64,000 nucleotides of DNA from Linanthus parryae. Lineage: Eukaryota > Streptophyta > Magnoliopsida > Ericales > Polemoniaceae. The stretch is from NCBI GenBank assembly GCA_023055425.1, contig JALGPY010000003.1, positions 76,979,491-77,043,490 of the forward strand. Reading direction: 5' to 3'. This document shows, in pieces, positions 1-11,227 of this stretch; the first letter of the stretch is position 1; the number at the start of each line of letters is the position of its first letter. The notes beneath the pieces were generated by a model, which did no database searches, was not told the DNA's origin, and was given only the letters and a program-made list of their open reading frames with translations. A program made the translations under genes and the position numbers.

Positions 1-1141
1 GCTGGCCCACACCGGGCTCTCGGTTTTTCTAAACGAGAGACACTTGTTTCTTTGTTGGCTGAGGAAAAGCATGAGAGTTCAGCAAGTTGTGCGAATCGAG
101 AAAAATCTGGTTCACTTTCTTGTATGCATTCGGTTATTGAGATTACTCTGGGAGAGTTAACATTTTCATGGGTAGATTGGTTGAGAAATAGGAAGCAGAT
201 TATTATTCTAAGTCGGCCTCGACGAGGACGTCGATTTCAAGAGGGGCGGGTTGTTTTTAACCACTTAATACCCGAACACGAGAACGGTGTATCGAGTGAG
301 CTCTTTGGATCAATGTACCTACGAGATTATGCAATGACGTGGTCCATTGGTCCCTTGGTGCTGATCACTTGTTGTTGGAGCAGCAAGTTTTATTTGTTGG
401 TTGTGGGAAACGGAATTGATACAAGACAAGCTACTTGTAGACGGTCATTGCCTGGCCAGCTTACAATTTGTTGAGCTTGAGTGCCGGTTGCTATTGGCTA
501 CGTTCAGGTCAGGTTGTGGAAGCTTATTACGTTGGCTTGTTGTTGAGTGTGGCTTGATGCTTGTTGTTCGCTGGTGTGCACATAACGGAGCTATTTTGGT
601 GCACCAGACATGGTGCTCGATGTCCCGTGATGGTACGCGACATGTGATAGATTTTTTAGCACGTTGCTAGATTTATTTAGTCCATGTATGGACTGAAATT
701 TGTTTCTATGTTAGTGAGTTAATTTAGCACATGTTTTAGTGCAAATAGTGGGCTAGAGAGTGTAGAAAAGTCATATCATGGGGTGTGTCAATGACTGGGT
801 AGTTATATAGGTAACTTTCACTACTTATAAGCAGATTTCTGACCTTTTTGCAACCAGGTTGAGATGGTGGAAAAATTTGTACACTTGAGAGCTGGAGGGA
901 GAGAGAGTATTTTATTCAAGAAATAAAATTTGAGACGGTTCTTGTAAAAACACTTGTGTATTCATTTTAATTCATGCTCAATGATTAACCACGGTGCGTG
1001 CGAGAGGGCTGGACTGAATCGATAGTTTGGTTTCCGCGCAGAGCCAATTTTAGAGATTAAAATCCAACCCTGTGACACCTACCACTAAACATGTTTAAAC
1101 TAAAAAACAAAAGGACACATTAACACCTTTTTTGGACTAAA
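1..1141. other. Unassigned, probably transposon-derived sequence
   Basis: No gene is recognised here. Open frames at 52-474 and 401-670 overlap, have no recognisable domain and look fortuitous. The stretch around 840-960, with GA-rich purine runs and an AATAAA-like signal, resembles the transcribed end of an LTR. At 1071 a TGTGACACC start, common at the 5' end of plant Ty3/gypsy LTRs, begins a segment that is interrupted 70 bp later by the copia insertion. If that reading is right the segment resumes after 11105. I could not find a partner repeat in the window, so this assignment is weak. Confidence 0.3.
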
Positions 1142-1146
1142 CGCCC

Positions 1147-2447
1147 CGAAAGGGGAGTATGCATATAAATATGCAACACATATACTTTAGAAGGGGGGGG
1201 GGGGTTGAATAGAGTATGTCAACTTTTTGCAAAAATTGTAGAGGATAAGAGTTTCTATGAAAAGCAGTGAAGTTCAAGGCCCTGAAAAAAGTTTCAAGCC
1301 TATGGAATGAAATACAGTTTGAAAGAAAGCAGACAAGTCTTTTTCAAGGCCTTGAAAAGAGTTTCAAACCCTTGAAAAAAGACTAGTTTGAATGCTGTAA
1401 AAAACTAAGTATGTAAATGAACTGTAAATGCAGGAAACACAGAATTTATAGAGTTCAGTCCACTAGGACCTACGTCTCTACCTCAGGGATCTTCTTAATG
1501 CAGGATTTTCAGCACAATTCTTATTAATCAAAAGCTAAGACCTAGATCTCAAGCACAAAAATATGCCTTACTCTGTTACAGCTTGTGGTTCTCTCTAACC
1601 TATGTAGTACCTGCTCTAGCTAATAGATTAACTAAGAATTGTCTATTGTTCACTTGAAAAATCCTTGAGAATGAGAGAAAGAAGTAGTATAAGAATGATA
1701 TACACATTAAGTGCAATACAGAAGAACACTGAAGTGTAGAACTGCAGTGAAGAATACAGTGATCTTCTGTGAAATGGATTGTGAGAATGATGTGCTTCTT
1801 TGAAGTTTTTCAATCCTGGAATGTGTCTCTCTTTTTTCCCATTGAGCGTTGTGTCTTTAGTTGCTTCAAAATGAGCTCTATTTATACAGCCTGCAGCTCT
1901 GCAAATCTTCCCCGATTTTCATCAACAACTTCCTGTTTTGTAGGCAACAACTTTGACTCTCTTAACACCCTTCTCCAACGGGTAGTTGATTATGATCTTC
2001 AGAGATATTGTTGTGATCTTGTCCTTAAACAAATGAAAAGCTGTCATGAGTTTCTGATTGATCACAGAATCATCTTCTCTTAATGTTACCTTTCCTGCAA
2101 AAGCCAGATTAGGAAACCAATCCTGCAAACTTAGGAAATAAAATATCCCTTCAAAACTGAGTCAAACAGATGGATTAACTGGTAAAAAATATTTCAAAAT
2201 AGTTTTTCTTTCATCATCAAATTATAACATATAGAGCATAGGGGTGAGAGAGATAGAATCATATTAGAAGAGTTTAGAAAAACTCCCCCTAAGTATGTGC
2301 AAACACGTCAGACAGTTTCAAGGCTTTGAATCCAGCTTCAAGGCCTTGAAATAGCTATGTGAAACCTGATTCAAGGCTTTGAAAACTGGTTCAAGGCCTA
2401 GCAATAGCTCAGCTTATTTCAAGACTTGTGAAACCTGTGAACTTAAA
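1147..2447 (-). repeat. 3' LTR of element A (left copy)
   Basis: 1301 bp, aligning end to end with 9816-11100. In plus-strand view it starts CGAAAGGGGAG, where the other copy has TGAAAGGGGAG, and ends ACTTAAA where the other ends ACTTACA, so both conserved termini have point mutations. It has a 12-G run near 1193 flanked by inverted 8-mers, a TATA-like box at 1878-1887 (minus strand), and CAAGGCCTTG palindromes at 1345 and 2339 with several one-mismatch copies around them. Confidence 0.93.
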
Positions 2448-2460
2448 ATCTCCCCCTTGA
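2448..2460 (-). other. Polypurine tract of element A
   Basis: Read on the minus strand this is TCAAGGGGGAGAT, directly 5' of the 3' LTR. That is the place and the G-rich composition of a plus-strand primer (PPT) in copia elements. Confidence 0.85.
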
Positions 2461-2794
2461 TGAAAGACAAAACCTCAATCTGTTTGAATCTTAGTTTATG
2501 CAAAAAATACTGATTAGCACACAGTTCAAATAGTAGTAACACATTAATTCCAAAAAGATCCAACTTATTCAGTGATAACAGAAAAACACATAAGTCCAAA
2601 TAAATCCTACTGAACAAAAAGATAGGTCACCAAATCATTAAAAAAAAAACACATGCACACACACACACACACTATGGTTTCTCCCCCTGTTTGACTTTCA
2701 TCAACAAGAATGAGAAAATGTTGGATCAAAGTCTTTGTAAAATTTTAAAAATAAACTTAAAAAGCGAAGTGGGAAAGAAAGAATAGGCAGGAAT
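2461..2794 (-). other. 3' untranslated region of element A
   Basis: About 330 bp between the polypurine tract and the stop of the extra ORF. It contains a short (CA)n microsatellite near 2653-2672 and a second purine-rich tract (minus strand, near 2680-2690) that resembles an extra PPT. No gene is seen. Confidence 0.5.
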
Positions 2795-4534
2795 TTATGG
2801 GGTTGGGTCATCATCTCGATCCTGATCTTCTTCCTCTTCCTCACTGTCTTCATCATTATCCTGTTCTTCTGCAACTTCTTCCTTCACACCAGCAGTCTCT
2901 ACTTCAGCCTTGTCTTTAGTAGCAGCCTTTGAATATTTCTTCTTCTTTTTCAGGTTTATTAGCAAGGCATCTGAATCGGGACTGTCTACTTAATCTCCCT
3001 CTTGAGCAGCTTGTTCAACTAACACTTGCTTCCGTTTGTCCTTGTCTTGAGCATCTTCTTCCTGGTTGGAGTGTTGACTGGGCAAGTTTTTATCAGAATC
3101 ACCCTTCTTGATTCCTTCTCCATCATCAGGGACATCAAACACAGTCATGCTCCTAAAGATGGTTTCCACCATGTACTTCACCTGCCTAAAATCCGTCTCA
3201 AACCCATGCTTATTCTCTTTGATTTCACTATTTTCCATCTCCAGACGATCAAGTTCTGAAGAATTGAAGACAAGTCAGGAAGCTGAGAGGTTTGGCTTGT
3301 TTTGGGGGTCAAGGCCTTGAGCTTAACAAACTTCTTTGCTTTCAATTCTTCTTCTGTCAAATCTGAATACAACTTCCAACTTTTTTCCTTGGTCTTCACC
3401 ACTCCAATCTTCTCAAAAGCTTTCTCATTAATCATACCAATCCCAGAGGTGATAGACTCTTCACCAGCAGTAGGAATCTCAAGGTGTTGGATGAACAGAT
3501 GTGAGCAGGTTTGCATAAGGCAAAGGATGCTTTTTCTGATCTGTTTGGCTAAACAACATGTGTTCCATTACACGCTTCTAAAGGTCAATGTCATATCCAT
3601 GCATAATCAAATAAATAATGTATAGCACTCTCTCAGTGACCAAATCCTTGGAATGTTCCCTTAGAAAGATACATCTCACCAAGATAGTGAATAAAACTTT
3701 GGCTTCAGCGTTTAACAAAGAGCGTGTTAACTGTTTGGATGAGGCAGGGACATTGGGTAGAAAGAATTCTTCTCTGGCCAATTTCAGAGTTTCATTTTTG
3801 GTAAGATGGTTCTGTGAGTCATACCTCTTAGGACAGGCTGGGACAGTTGCAAACTCAGCATGATCCAATTCCATAGTAACACCAGCACCTCTAGTTTTGA
3901 TTACTAAGTGTGGAGAGTTCTTAAGTTGCTTCATGTTGAGATAGAAGAATCTTGTAAGTCTTGGGTAGGCTAGCTGAGGAGGGTTTAGCATGAACCACAG
4001 AGAGCTTTTCTTTAACATGGTAATGCGATTCAGATTCATTCCAGTCAACATAGGCATACTGATCAAGCTACAAAAAGCAATCTTCCTAGAGGAAAAACCA
4101 TCCAACCACTGACCTTTTGAAGTGTTTGAGATGATCCAAGATTCATCAGGAGCAGCGTTCTTTGAGTAGATCTTCAAGGCTCTCTCCACATTGTCTTTTG
4201 GTTCTTCCTCTGTCACCTTCTCTTTTCCCTTTTCAGCTTGAGATGCTTTCTTCTTTTTCTTCAACTTCTTGGGACTTGAGATCTCTGTTTCTGGTTGCTT
4301 TTCTGCAGCAGCCTTCTCTTTCTTCTTCTTCTTGTCTGAATATGGTGTCACATCCTTATTAGTCTTCTTTGTTGGTGGAGGAAGTTCTGCAACAGCTTCT
4401 CCATTGGGAGTCCTGGAACTTGAGTCTCCACTGATTGTCTTAACCACATCCTCAGTTGTCTTTCTCTTCTTCTCTGAACTAGTTTTTGAACCTCCGGCCA
4501 TCTTGATTCTGTTTGTGGATCTTCTAGTGGTCAT
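2795..4534 (-). pseudogene. Extra 3' ORF of SIRE-type copia element (env-like/aORF), broken
   Basis: This reading frame sits between RNase H and the 3' LTR, where sireviruses carry an additional ORF of debated function (once called env-like). Seen: a start at 4534, a very lysine-rich first 120 residues with several KKKKK-type runs suggesting nuclear localisation or nucleic-acid binding, a globular middle section, and a strongly acidic Glu/Asp tail ending at a TAA at 2795. I see no signal peptide or clear membrane segment, so an envelope role is not supported. The frame is interrupted by a stop near 3578, a frameshift near 3505, a further shift near 3200 and a TAA near 2990. A CAAGGCCTTG palindrome lies inside the coding part at 3310. 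Similar domains occur in other plant copia elements; the function is unknown. Confidence 0.75.
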
Positions 4535-4991
4535 TAGGGTTTTGGGAGAAGAATATAGAGAGGTAGATTTGATACGAAGTGAAGGAGAAGAGAAGAGGAT
4601 ATGTACTAAAAGAGTTTGTGTTTAAAAAGGAAACTGCAATATTTTCCTGATCTCAAAAGATCTGTAATGATCAGAGAAAATTCAAATCTTTGAAGCCGTT
4701 GGAAATAAATAATTTAATACTATATTTAGCTGAAAAATAATTTTGAAAAAGGTAGGGGCAATATTGAGATAATATCTACAAAGATAGCACCCAATACTGA
4801 ATGATCCAAGTGTTATTCACTACTCAGTTATCAGACTTATTTTCAAGGCTTTGAAAATAGTTTCAAGGTTTTGAAACGCAGCTATACTGAAACAAGTAAA
4901 ATCAAAGTTTTGAAAGGATTTTCAAGGCTTTGAAAATAAGTTCAAATCTTTGAAACACATAATAACTTACCTTTCTTACCTGATGCTCCCC
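4535..4991 (-). other. Spacer between RNase H and extra ORF, palindrome-rich
   Basis: No ORF. It contains a cluster of four to five near-copies of the TTTCAAGGCTTTGAAA motif between about 4838 and 4960. A CCCCCTAA-type pyrimidine tract at 4986 (purine-rich on the minus strand) lies just after the RNase H end. The spacer may hold signals for expression of the extra ORF, but nothing specific is visible. Confidence 0.5.
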
Positions 4992-6645
4992 CTAAACCAA
5001 TGCATCTTTATTTATCATGCATAATTCCAGACTTAGAGCTGAAATTTTTTTCATCTGGAAATGGTTTAGTGAAGATATCTGCAAGTTGCATGATAGAAGA
5101 AACAAATTAAAGAACAATGTCACCTTTCTCAGCATGATCTTTGATGAAGTGGTGTCTGAAATCAATATGCTTGGTTCTTGAATGCTGAACTGGATTCTTT
5201 GTAAGTGATATTGCACTAGTGTTGTCACATTTAATGGGTATACTTCTGAAATCAAATCCAATATCTCTCAATTATTGAGAAATCAACAACACTTGTGAAC
5301 AGCATGCTCCAGCATATATATATTCAGCTTCAGCTTTTGATAAAGAAACTGAGTTTTGTTTCTTGGAGTGCCAACTGATCAAGGAGGATCCAATGAATTG
5401 GCAAGTTCCTGAAGTGCTTTTCCTATCAACTTTGTAACCTGCAAAGTAAGTATCTGAAAATCCATGCAAAGAGAAGTTAGAATGTCTTGGATACCAAAGC
5501 CCTAAGCCTTTGGCACCATTGAGATATCTGAATATTCTCTTCACAGTCCTTAAGTGTGATTCCTTTGGTTCAACTTGAAATCTTGCACACATACATACAC
5601 TGAACATGATATCTTGTCTACTAGCGGTAAGGTATAGCACTGATCCAATCATTCCTCTATACTCTTTTACATTGACACTCTTACCAGATTCATCCTTGTC
5701 TAAGAATAGTGTAGATCTCATACGAGTCTTGATTTCTTTGGATTGATACATACTGTAATTGTTCAACAAGTCCCTTGTGTACTTGCTTTGATGCAGAAAG
5801 ATGCTCTTCTTCAACTGATGTATTTGAAGTCCAAGGAAGAAGTTAAACTCTCTCATCATGCTCATTTCAAATTCCCTGCTCATAAGACTTGAGAATTCTT
5901 TGCATATAAGATCATTAGTAGCTCCAAATAGAATATCATCAACATGAATCTGAACTACAAGTAAATATTTCTCATGAGTCTTTATGAAAAGGGTCTTGTC
6001 TACCAATCCACTTTTGAAATCATTTTCAAACAGAAACTTTGACAGTCTTTCATACCAAGCTCTTGGAGCTTGTTTCAAACCATACAGAGCTTTGTCAAGT
6101 TTGTAAACATGATCTGGAAACTTGTCACTTTCATAACCAGGAGGTTGTGCAACATAAACTCCTTCTTGCAAGTAACCATTCAAGAAATCACATTTCACAT
6201 CCATTTGAAATAGCTTCATGTTCTTGTAAGATGCAAAAGCAAGTAAAATTCTAATTACTTCTAACCTGGAAACTGGAGAAAAAGTTTCATCATAATCAAT
6301 ACCTTCTTCTTGGTTGTAAGCTTGAGCAACTAACCTTTCTTTATTTCTGATCATTTTGCCATTCTCATCCAATTTGTTTCTGAACACCCATCTTGTAACA
6401 ATGACATACTGGTTTGTTGGTGGAGGAACTAGGCTCCACACCTTGTTTCTTTCAAACTCATTGAGTTCACTTTGCATAGCTATAATCCAACCTTCTTCTA
6501 GTAATGCTTCCTTCACAGTTTTGGTTTCTACAAGAGAAATAAAAGCATTAAAAGCACAAAGATTCTTCAACTGTGATCTTGTTTGTGTACCAGTGGTTGG
6601 ATCAGATATGATGTTGTCAGCCGGATGAGATGAAAGATATTTGAA
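4992..6645 (-). pseudogene. Copia reverse transcriptase-RNase H (element A), broken
   Basis: This is the polymerase part of the Gag-Pol polyprotein. The frame is open from just after a TGA at 6646-6648 down to 5272. RT (RVT_2) signatures are visible: a Q-MDVK-FLNG block with Cys-Asp where Ser-Ala is usual, the LYGLKQAPRAW block, and the catalytic box as HVDD instead of the usual YVDD. RNase H follows, with D-FAG, the KST-SG-CQFIG block and LSKAEAEYI. The RNase H C-terminal part shifts frame near 5270 and continues in the frame of 5261-4992. The altered catalytic box and the shift suggest the copy is dead. This frame is continuous with the upstream integrase frame apart from the single TGA. 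Confidence 0.92.
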
Positions 6646-7907
6646 TCACTTTCTTGGAGACCAGGGTTTAGGCTCTCCATATTGCTTCTCTAGTCTTGAA
6701 GTTGTAGCCTGATCACTCATATCTTTCTGATCATCCTTGTCAAGGCTTTGATCTCTATTTTCAAGGCCTTGAGATCTATTTTCAAGGTCTTGAAAATGGC
6801 TTTTGTTTCCTTCTGAACCTTTCTTGAACCCAAGTGAGTTCTCAGCTTCTTCTTCTGATTCATGCTTGTTCATAGTCAAGTCTGAAAAACTTTTACTCAA
6901 AGAACCATCATAGCTTTCATCAAAAATAACACGAATACTTTCTTCAACCATCATAGCTTTCTTCTTATGAGTCCTGTTCTTTCTTTCAACAACATCATTA
7001 TGTTGAGGAGTTCTAGGAGCAGTGAAATTGTGAGAGATACCATGCTTAACATAGAACAAATCAAATTCTAATTGATCAAACTCTCTACCATTATCACTTC
7101 TGGTTGAAGCAATATGTAGATTTTTCAAGGTTTGAAGTTCTCTGCAAAGCTTTGAAAATTCAGACAGGGCTTCAGATTTTTCTTTTAGAAACATAACCCA
7201 AGTATATATGGAATAATAATTTACAATAACTAGCATATACCTCTTACCTTTTGGAGTTGGAGTCCTCATAGGACCACAGAGATCTATGTGAAGTAATTCA
7301 ATAGGTCTAGAAGTACTTACAAATTTCTTTGGCTTGAATGAGCCTCTGGTCTGCTTACCTTGAGCACAAGCTTTGCATACTTCATCATCTTTGAACTTGA
7401 TAGATGGTAATCCTCTTACCAGATCTTTGGAGATCGAAATGTGCAAGGTATGCAATCTAATGTGACCAAGCTTTCTGTGCCAAAGCTTTGAATCGTCTTT
7501 CAAGGCCTTGAGACACTTTAAGCTTTTACCTGCAACTTTGTTAGTCTGAAAAGTATAAACATTGTTTGATCTAGAGGCTGTGAGAATGCAATTGCCAGAT
7601 TTCTCATTTTGCACCACACACTTATCTTTATCAAAGATAACCTTATTGCCATTTTCACAAAGCTGAGATACACTAAGAAAGTTAAATTTCAAGCCATAAA
7701 CTAGATATACATCAGAAATAGAGTTTTCAGAATCTGTACCAATTTTACCAATACCAAGAATGTTGCATTTGCCTTTTCACCAAGAGTAATTGAACCTTCA
7801 GATTTCTCTTTCAATTCTGAGAATAGAGGTCTCTTCACACTCATGTGTCTTGAGCAACCACTGTCCATAAACCACTCATGTTCTTTGAAATTGGTGACAA
7901 CATGCAA
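6646..7907 (-). pseudogene. Copia protease, GAG-pre-integrase and integrase (element A), internally deleted
   Basis: Protease is at the start, with the aspartic protease motif DSGCSRHM near 7860; the frame then shifts near 7700. From 7692 the GAG-pre-integrase zinc region is clear (LWHRKLGHI and CKACAQGKQ), followed by the integrase core with all three acidic residues in place: HIDLCGP, RSDNGREF and VERKNRT. Immediately after the last block the sequence jumps to VEESIRVIFDES, which normally lies well over 100 residues downstream, so the integrase C-terminal domain has been deleted. Between integrase and RT lie three tandem QGLEN-like peptides encoded by CAAGGC(C/T)TTG repeats (6740-6800). Ends at a TGA at 6646. 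Confidence 0.9.
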
Positions 7908-8025
7908 ACACCAATCACTGCCTTACCCAGCTGTTAGACCAAGTGTGGAATTTGGATTCATAATCAGGATCAACCATATTAGGTGGTCTTACCCCTTTAG
8001 GAAGCCAAATCTGTCTGACTTGTCC

Positions 8026-9767
8026 CTAAAGTTGAAATGGGAAGGTATTCCTCAGTATGTGAGGGTCTCTTCTTCTGAAAGGACAAGTCATCTTAACATG
8101 AACAATTTTATTGCAAAAATTACACTTAGGAGAAGTTCTGTTTACATCTTTCACAAATCTGGTATTGTTCTTTCTTGGAAAATTTGGATTGTATCCAATA
8201 CCAGTTTTGTGAACATAATTTGAACTTTCTCCAAGAATTAAGTTCAACTTGTGTTCTGAGCCTGCAAGCTTGACTTTGAATAATTCAGATTCTTGAAGTT
8301 TCTCAGTTAGAGTAGTCTTTCGTTAATCTAATTCATCAACTTGATGTCTCATATTAACAAGGCTATTACTCAGCAAAGAGTTTTCCGTGATTACTTCCTT
8401 GACTTGTGTTTTCAAGGCTTTGAACTAGTTTCCAAGGCCTTGAAATCACTGTCAATTTTCTTCTGAGAGATTTCAAGATTCTGATTTAGACAAACAAGTT
8501 GTAAATTCTCTTTTGCTTGCTCATAAACTTTTTCTCTCAAAACTCTAGTCTCTTTCAGATAGTCCTCTTCATTTATAAGCATTGTTCTGAGGTAATATGA
8601 GAGAGATTCTTTTGGTTTTGAAATCAAACAATTTACAATTACCTCGGTGTTCTTTTCAGAAATTTCATCATCTTTGGCCATGAAGCATAGGTTGGCATGT
8701 TCTTCTTCAGATTCTGAGTCACTTGAAGTATCTGAATCACTCCATGAAGCTATCATAGATTTCTTTCTCCTGTCATGGTCTTTCTTCAGAAAATTCTTGA
8801 TTTTCTTGTGTGGACAATCTCATATCAAGTGTCCTGCATCACCACACTCAAATAAGTTCATGAATTTTGATTTACTTTGTGAAGAGGACATACCTTTGTA
8901 GTCCTTGCTACTGGATGATCTGTGTATTTCTCTGCTGAAGTCTTTGTTTCCAAATTTTTTCTTCATCTTGAGGATTCTGGTCAAGGCTTTGCAAAATCAA
9001 TGCGAATGGATCTTCATCATCATCTTCTGTTTCAAGGCTTGGAATTTTCTCATCCTCTTTGGCCTTGAGTGCTAAATTTTTGACACCGTCAGGTAGCTCT
9101 CCACCAGCTTCATTCATGGAAATTTCATGAGTCAGGAGCTTCTCTTGTAGATCATCAAGTTGTAGTGATGACAGATCTTGAGCTTCCTCAATTGCAATAG
9201 TATTTGGTTCCCATTTTTCTTTTGGTAGACTTCTGAGAATCTCTCTCACCTTTTCTTCATTGGAAATACGCTTTCCAAGTGAATCAAGATTTTTGACTAT
9301 GTCTGTGAACCTCTTGAACATCTCTCTGATTGACTCATACGCATTCTTCTTGAATAGCTCATATTGTCTGAGGTAGATGTTGATCTTTGTTTGCTTGACT
9401 TGACAGGTTCCTTCAAATGTTACCACAACCTTATCCCAGATCTCTTTGGCAGTCTTGCAGCCTGAAATCCTGTTGAATTCATCTGTACGCAAAGCACAAT
9501 ACAAAATGTTAATATCTTTGTAATTCTTAGGGAATTTTTCTAATTCAGATGAAGAAAGAGAGTCTTCAGATTTGGGAGTTTTGATCCCATCTTTCTCTGT
9601 GTAGAAAGTGTGAGGTCCATTCTGAATAATGAATCATAGCTCAATGTCTTGATCAATGAGGAATATTTTCATCAGAGCTTTCCAGTGAGCAAAATATGTC
9701 CGCAAAATAGAGGAGGTCTGTTAGCAGCTCTTCCCTGTGAGAAACCACCATCACCTACAGTAATCAT
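8026..9767 (-). pseudogene. Copia gag (element A), broken
   Basis: The start is best placed at the ATG at 9767, 35 bp downstream of the primer site. The first 20 or so residues end in the RPPLFCG block typical of copia Gag; the frame then shifts near 9690. A TGA replaces the expected Trp in the following DIE-L-W position. The core (UBN2/retrotran_gag family) is open at 9504-8908, with the KTAKEIWDK block and the LPKEKWEPN block. The CCHC zinc knuckle near 8850 has lost its first Cys and contains a TGA. A Ser/Asp/Glu-rich linker (8756-8412) follows, then a second CX2C-H-C motif (CNFC..H..CP) near 8130, as in sireviruses. Its role would be capsid and RNA packaging. This copy is non-functional. 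Confidence 0.88.
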
Positions 9768-9801
9768 GATCACCAGATGGTTAAATCTATACAGTAATCA
9801 G

Positions 9802-9813
9802 GCTCTCATACCA
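9802..9813 (-). other. Primer binding site of element A (tRNA-iMet)
   Basis: Minus-strand TGGTATGAGAGC, two bases after the end of the 5' LTR. It matches the canonical TGGTATCAGAGC complement of the initiator tRNA-Met 3' end with one change (C to G at position 7). Confidence 0.9.
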
Positions 9814-9815
9814 AT

Positions 9816-11100
9816 TGAAAGGGGAGTATGCAGATAGATATGCAGCACATATACTCTATGAGGGGGGGGGGGGGTTGAATAGAGTATGTCAACTTTTTTC
9901 AAAACTTGTAGAGGATAAGAGTTTCTATGAAGAGCAGTGAAGTTCAAGGGCTTGAAAACAATTTCAAGCCTTTGGAATGAAATACAGTTTGAAAGAAAGC
10001 AGACAAGTCTTTTTCAAGGCCTTGAAAAGAATTTCAAACGTTTGAAAACAGACTAGTTTGAATGATGTAAACAACAAAGTATGTAAATGGACTGTAAATG
10101 CAGGAGACACATAATTTATAGAGTTCGGTCCACTTCGACCTACGTATCTACCTCATGGATCTTCTCCCTGCAGGATTTTAAACACAATTATTATTAATCA
10201 AAATCTAAGACCTAGATCTCAAGAACAGAGATATGCCTTACTCTGTTACAGCTTGTGGTTCTCTCTAACCTATCTAGTACCTTCTCTAGCTTTGAAGAAT
10301 CCTTGAGAATGAGAGAAAGAAATAGTATAAGAATGATATAAAAATGAAGTGCAATACAGAAGAACACTGAAGTGTAGAACTGCAGTGAAGAATACAATGA
10401 TCTTCTATGAGATGGATTGTGAGAATGATGTGCTTCTTCGAAGTTTGTCAATCATGGAATGTGTCTCTCTTTTTTCCCGTTGAGTGTTGCGTCTTTTGTT
10501 GCTTCAAAATGAGCTCTATTTATACAGCTTGAAGCTCTGCAAATCTTTCCAGATTTTCAGCAACAATTTCCTGTTTTGTAGGCAACAACTTTGAATCTCT
10601 TAACAGCTTTCTCCAGCGGATAGTTGATCATGATCTTCAGAGATATTGTTGTGATCTTGCCTTTAAACAAATTTAGAAGCTGTCATGAGTGTATGATTGA
10701 ACACAGCATCATCTTCTCTTAATGTTTCCTTTCCTCCAAAATCCAGATTAGGAAACCAATCCTGCAAACTTAGGAAATAAAATTTCCCTGCAAAATTGAG
10801 TCAAACAAATGGATTAACTGGTAAAAAATATATCAAAATAGTTTTTCTTTCATCATCAAATAATAACAGATAGAACATAGGGGTGAGAGAGATAGAATCA
10901 GGTTAGAAGAGTTCAGAAAAACTCCCCCTAAGTATGTGCATACAGGTTAGACAGTTTCAAGGATTTGAATCCAGTTTCAAGGCCTTGAAATAGCTCTGGT
11001 ATTTCAATCCTGTGAAACCTGATTCAAGGCTTTGAAAACTGGTTCAAGGCCTTGAAATAGCTCTTCTTATTTCAAGCCTTGTGAAACATGTGAACTTACA
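9816..11100 (-). repeat. 5' LTR of element A (right copy)
   Basis: 1285 bp, TG...CA in plus-strand view (TGAAAGGGG to CTTACA), flanked on the outside by CGCCC at 11101-11105. It carries CAAGGCCTTG palindromes at 10015, 10978 and 11045 and a 12-G run near 9866 inside an inverted 8-mer. It is a better preserved copy than the left LTR because its termini are intact. Confidence 0.94.
10516..10525 (-). promoter_or_regulatory. TATA box of element A 5' LTR
   Basis: Minus-strand GTATAAATAG, conserved at the equivalent place in the left LTR (1878-1887) and in the solo LTR (43011-43020). Transcription would run leftward into gag. The CAAGGCC-type motifs at 10950-11060 lie upstream of it in U3. Confidence 0.65.
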
Positions 11101-11227
11101 CGCCCTAATACGAATTAGTACATATATATAAAACGTGTAAGTCTCATTTACACCACAACGCCACCTCGTACTTTTTCATAGTTGGACCTATTGGATCTTC
11201 CCACAGGGGCGTAGTCGAGTAGGCTAG

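Larger units (their letters stand above)
1147..11100 (-). mobile_element. Ty1/copia retrotransposon, SIRE/Maximus type (element A), decayed
   Basis: A complete 9.95-kb LTR retrotransposon read on the minus strand. Seen: two direct LTRs of about 1.3 kb, a 5-bp target duplication CGCCC on both sides (1142-1146 and 11101-11105), a primer site complementary to initiator tRNA-Met beside the right LTR, a polypurine tract beside the left LTR, and the copia order gag, protease, integrase, RT, RNase H. An extra ORF lies between RNase H and the 3' LTR, as in SIRE/Maximus (sirevirus) elements. The LTRs differ at roughly 7-8% of positions in the first 200 bp, and both outer LTR termini on the left are mutated (CG for TG, AA for CA). 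Every coding segment has stops or shifts, so it is inactive in its own right. Confidence 0.95.

Noticed and set aside
52..474. 140-codon ORF at the window start
   Set aside because: No domain, overlapped by another frame, in DNA resembling an LTR or UTR.
2795..4534. Retroviral envelope gene
   Set aside because: No signal peptide, membrane anchor or cleavage site is seen; it is the sirevirus extra ORF.
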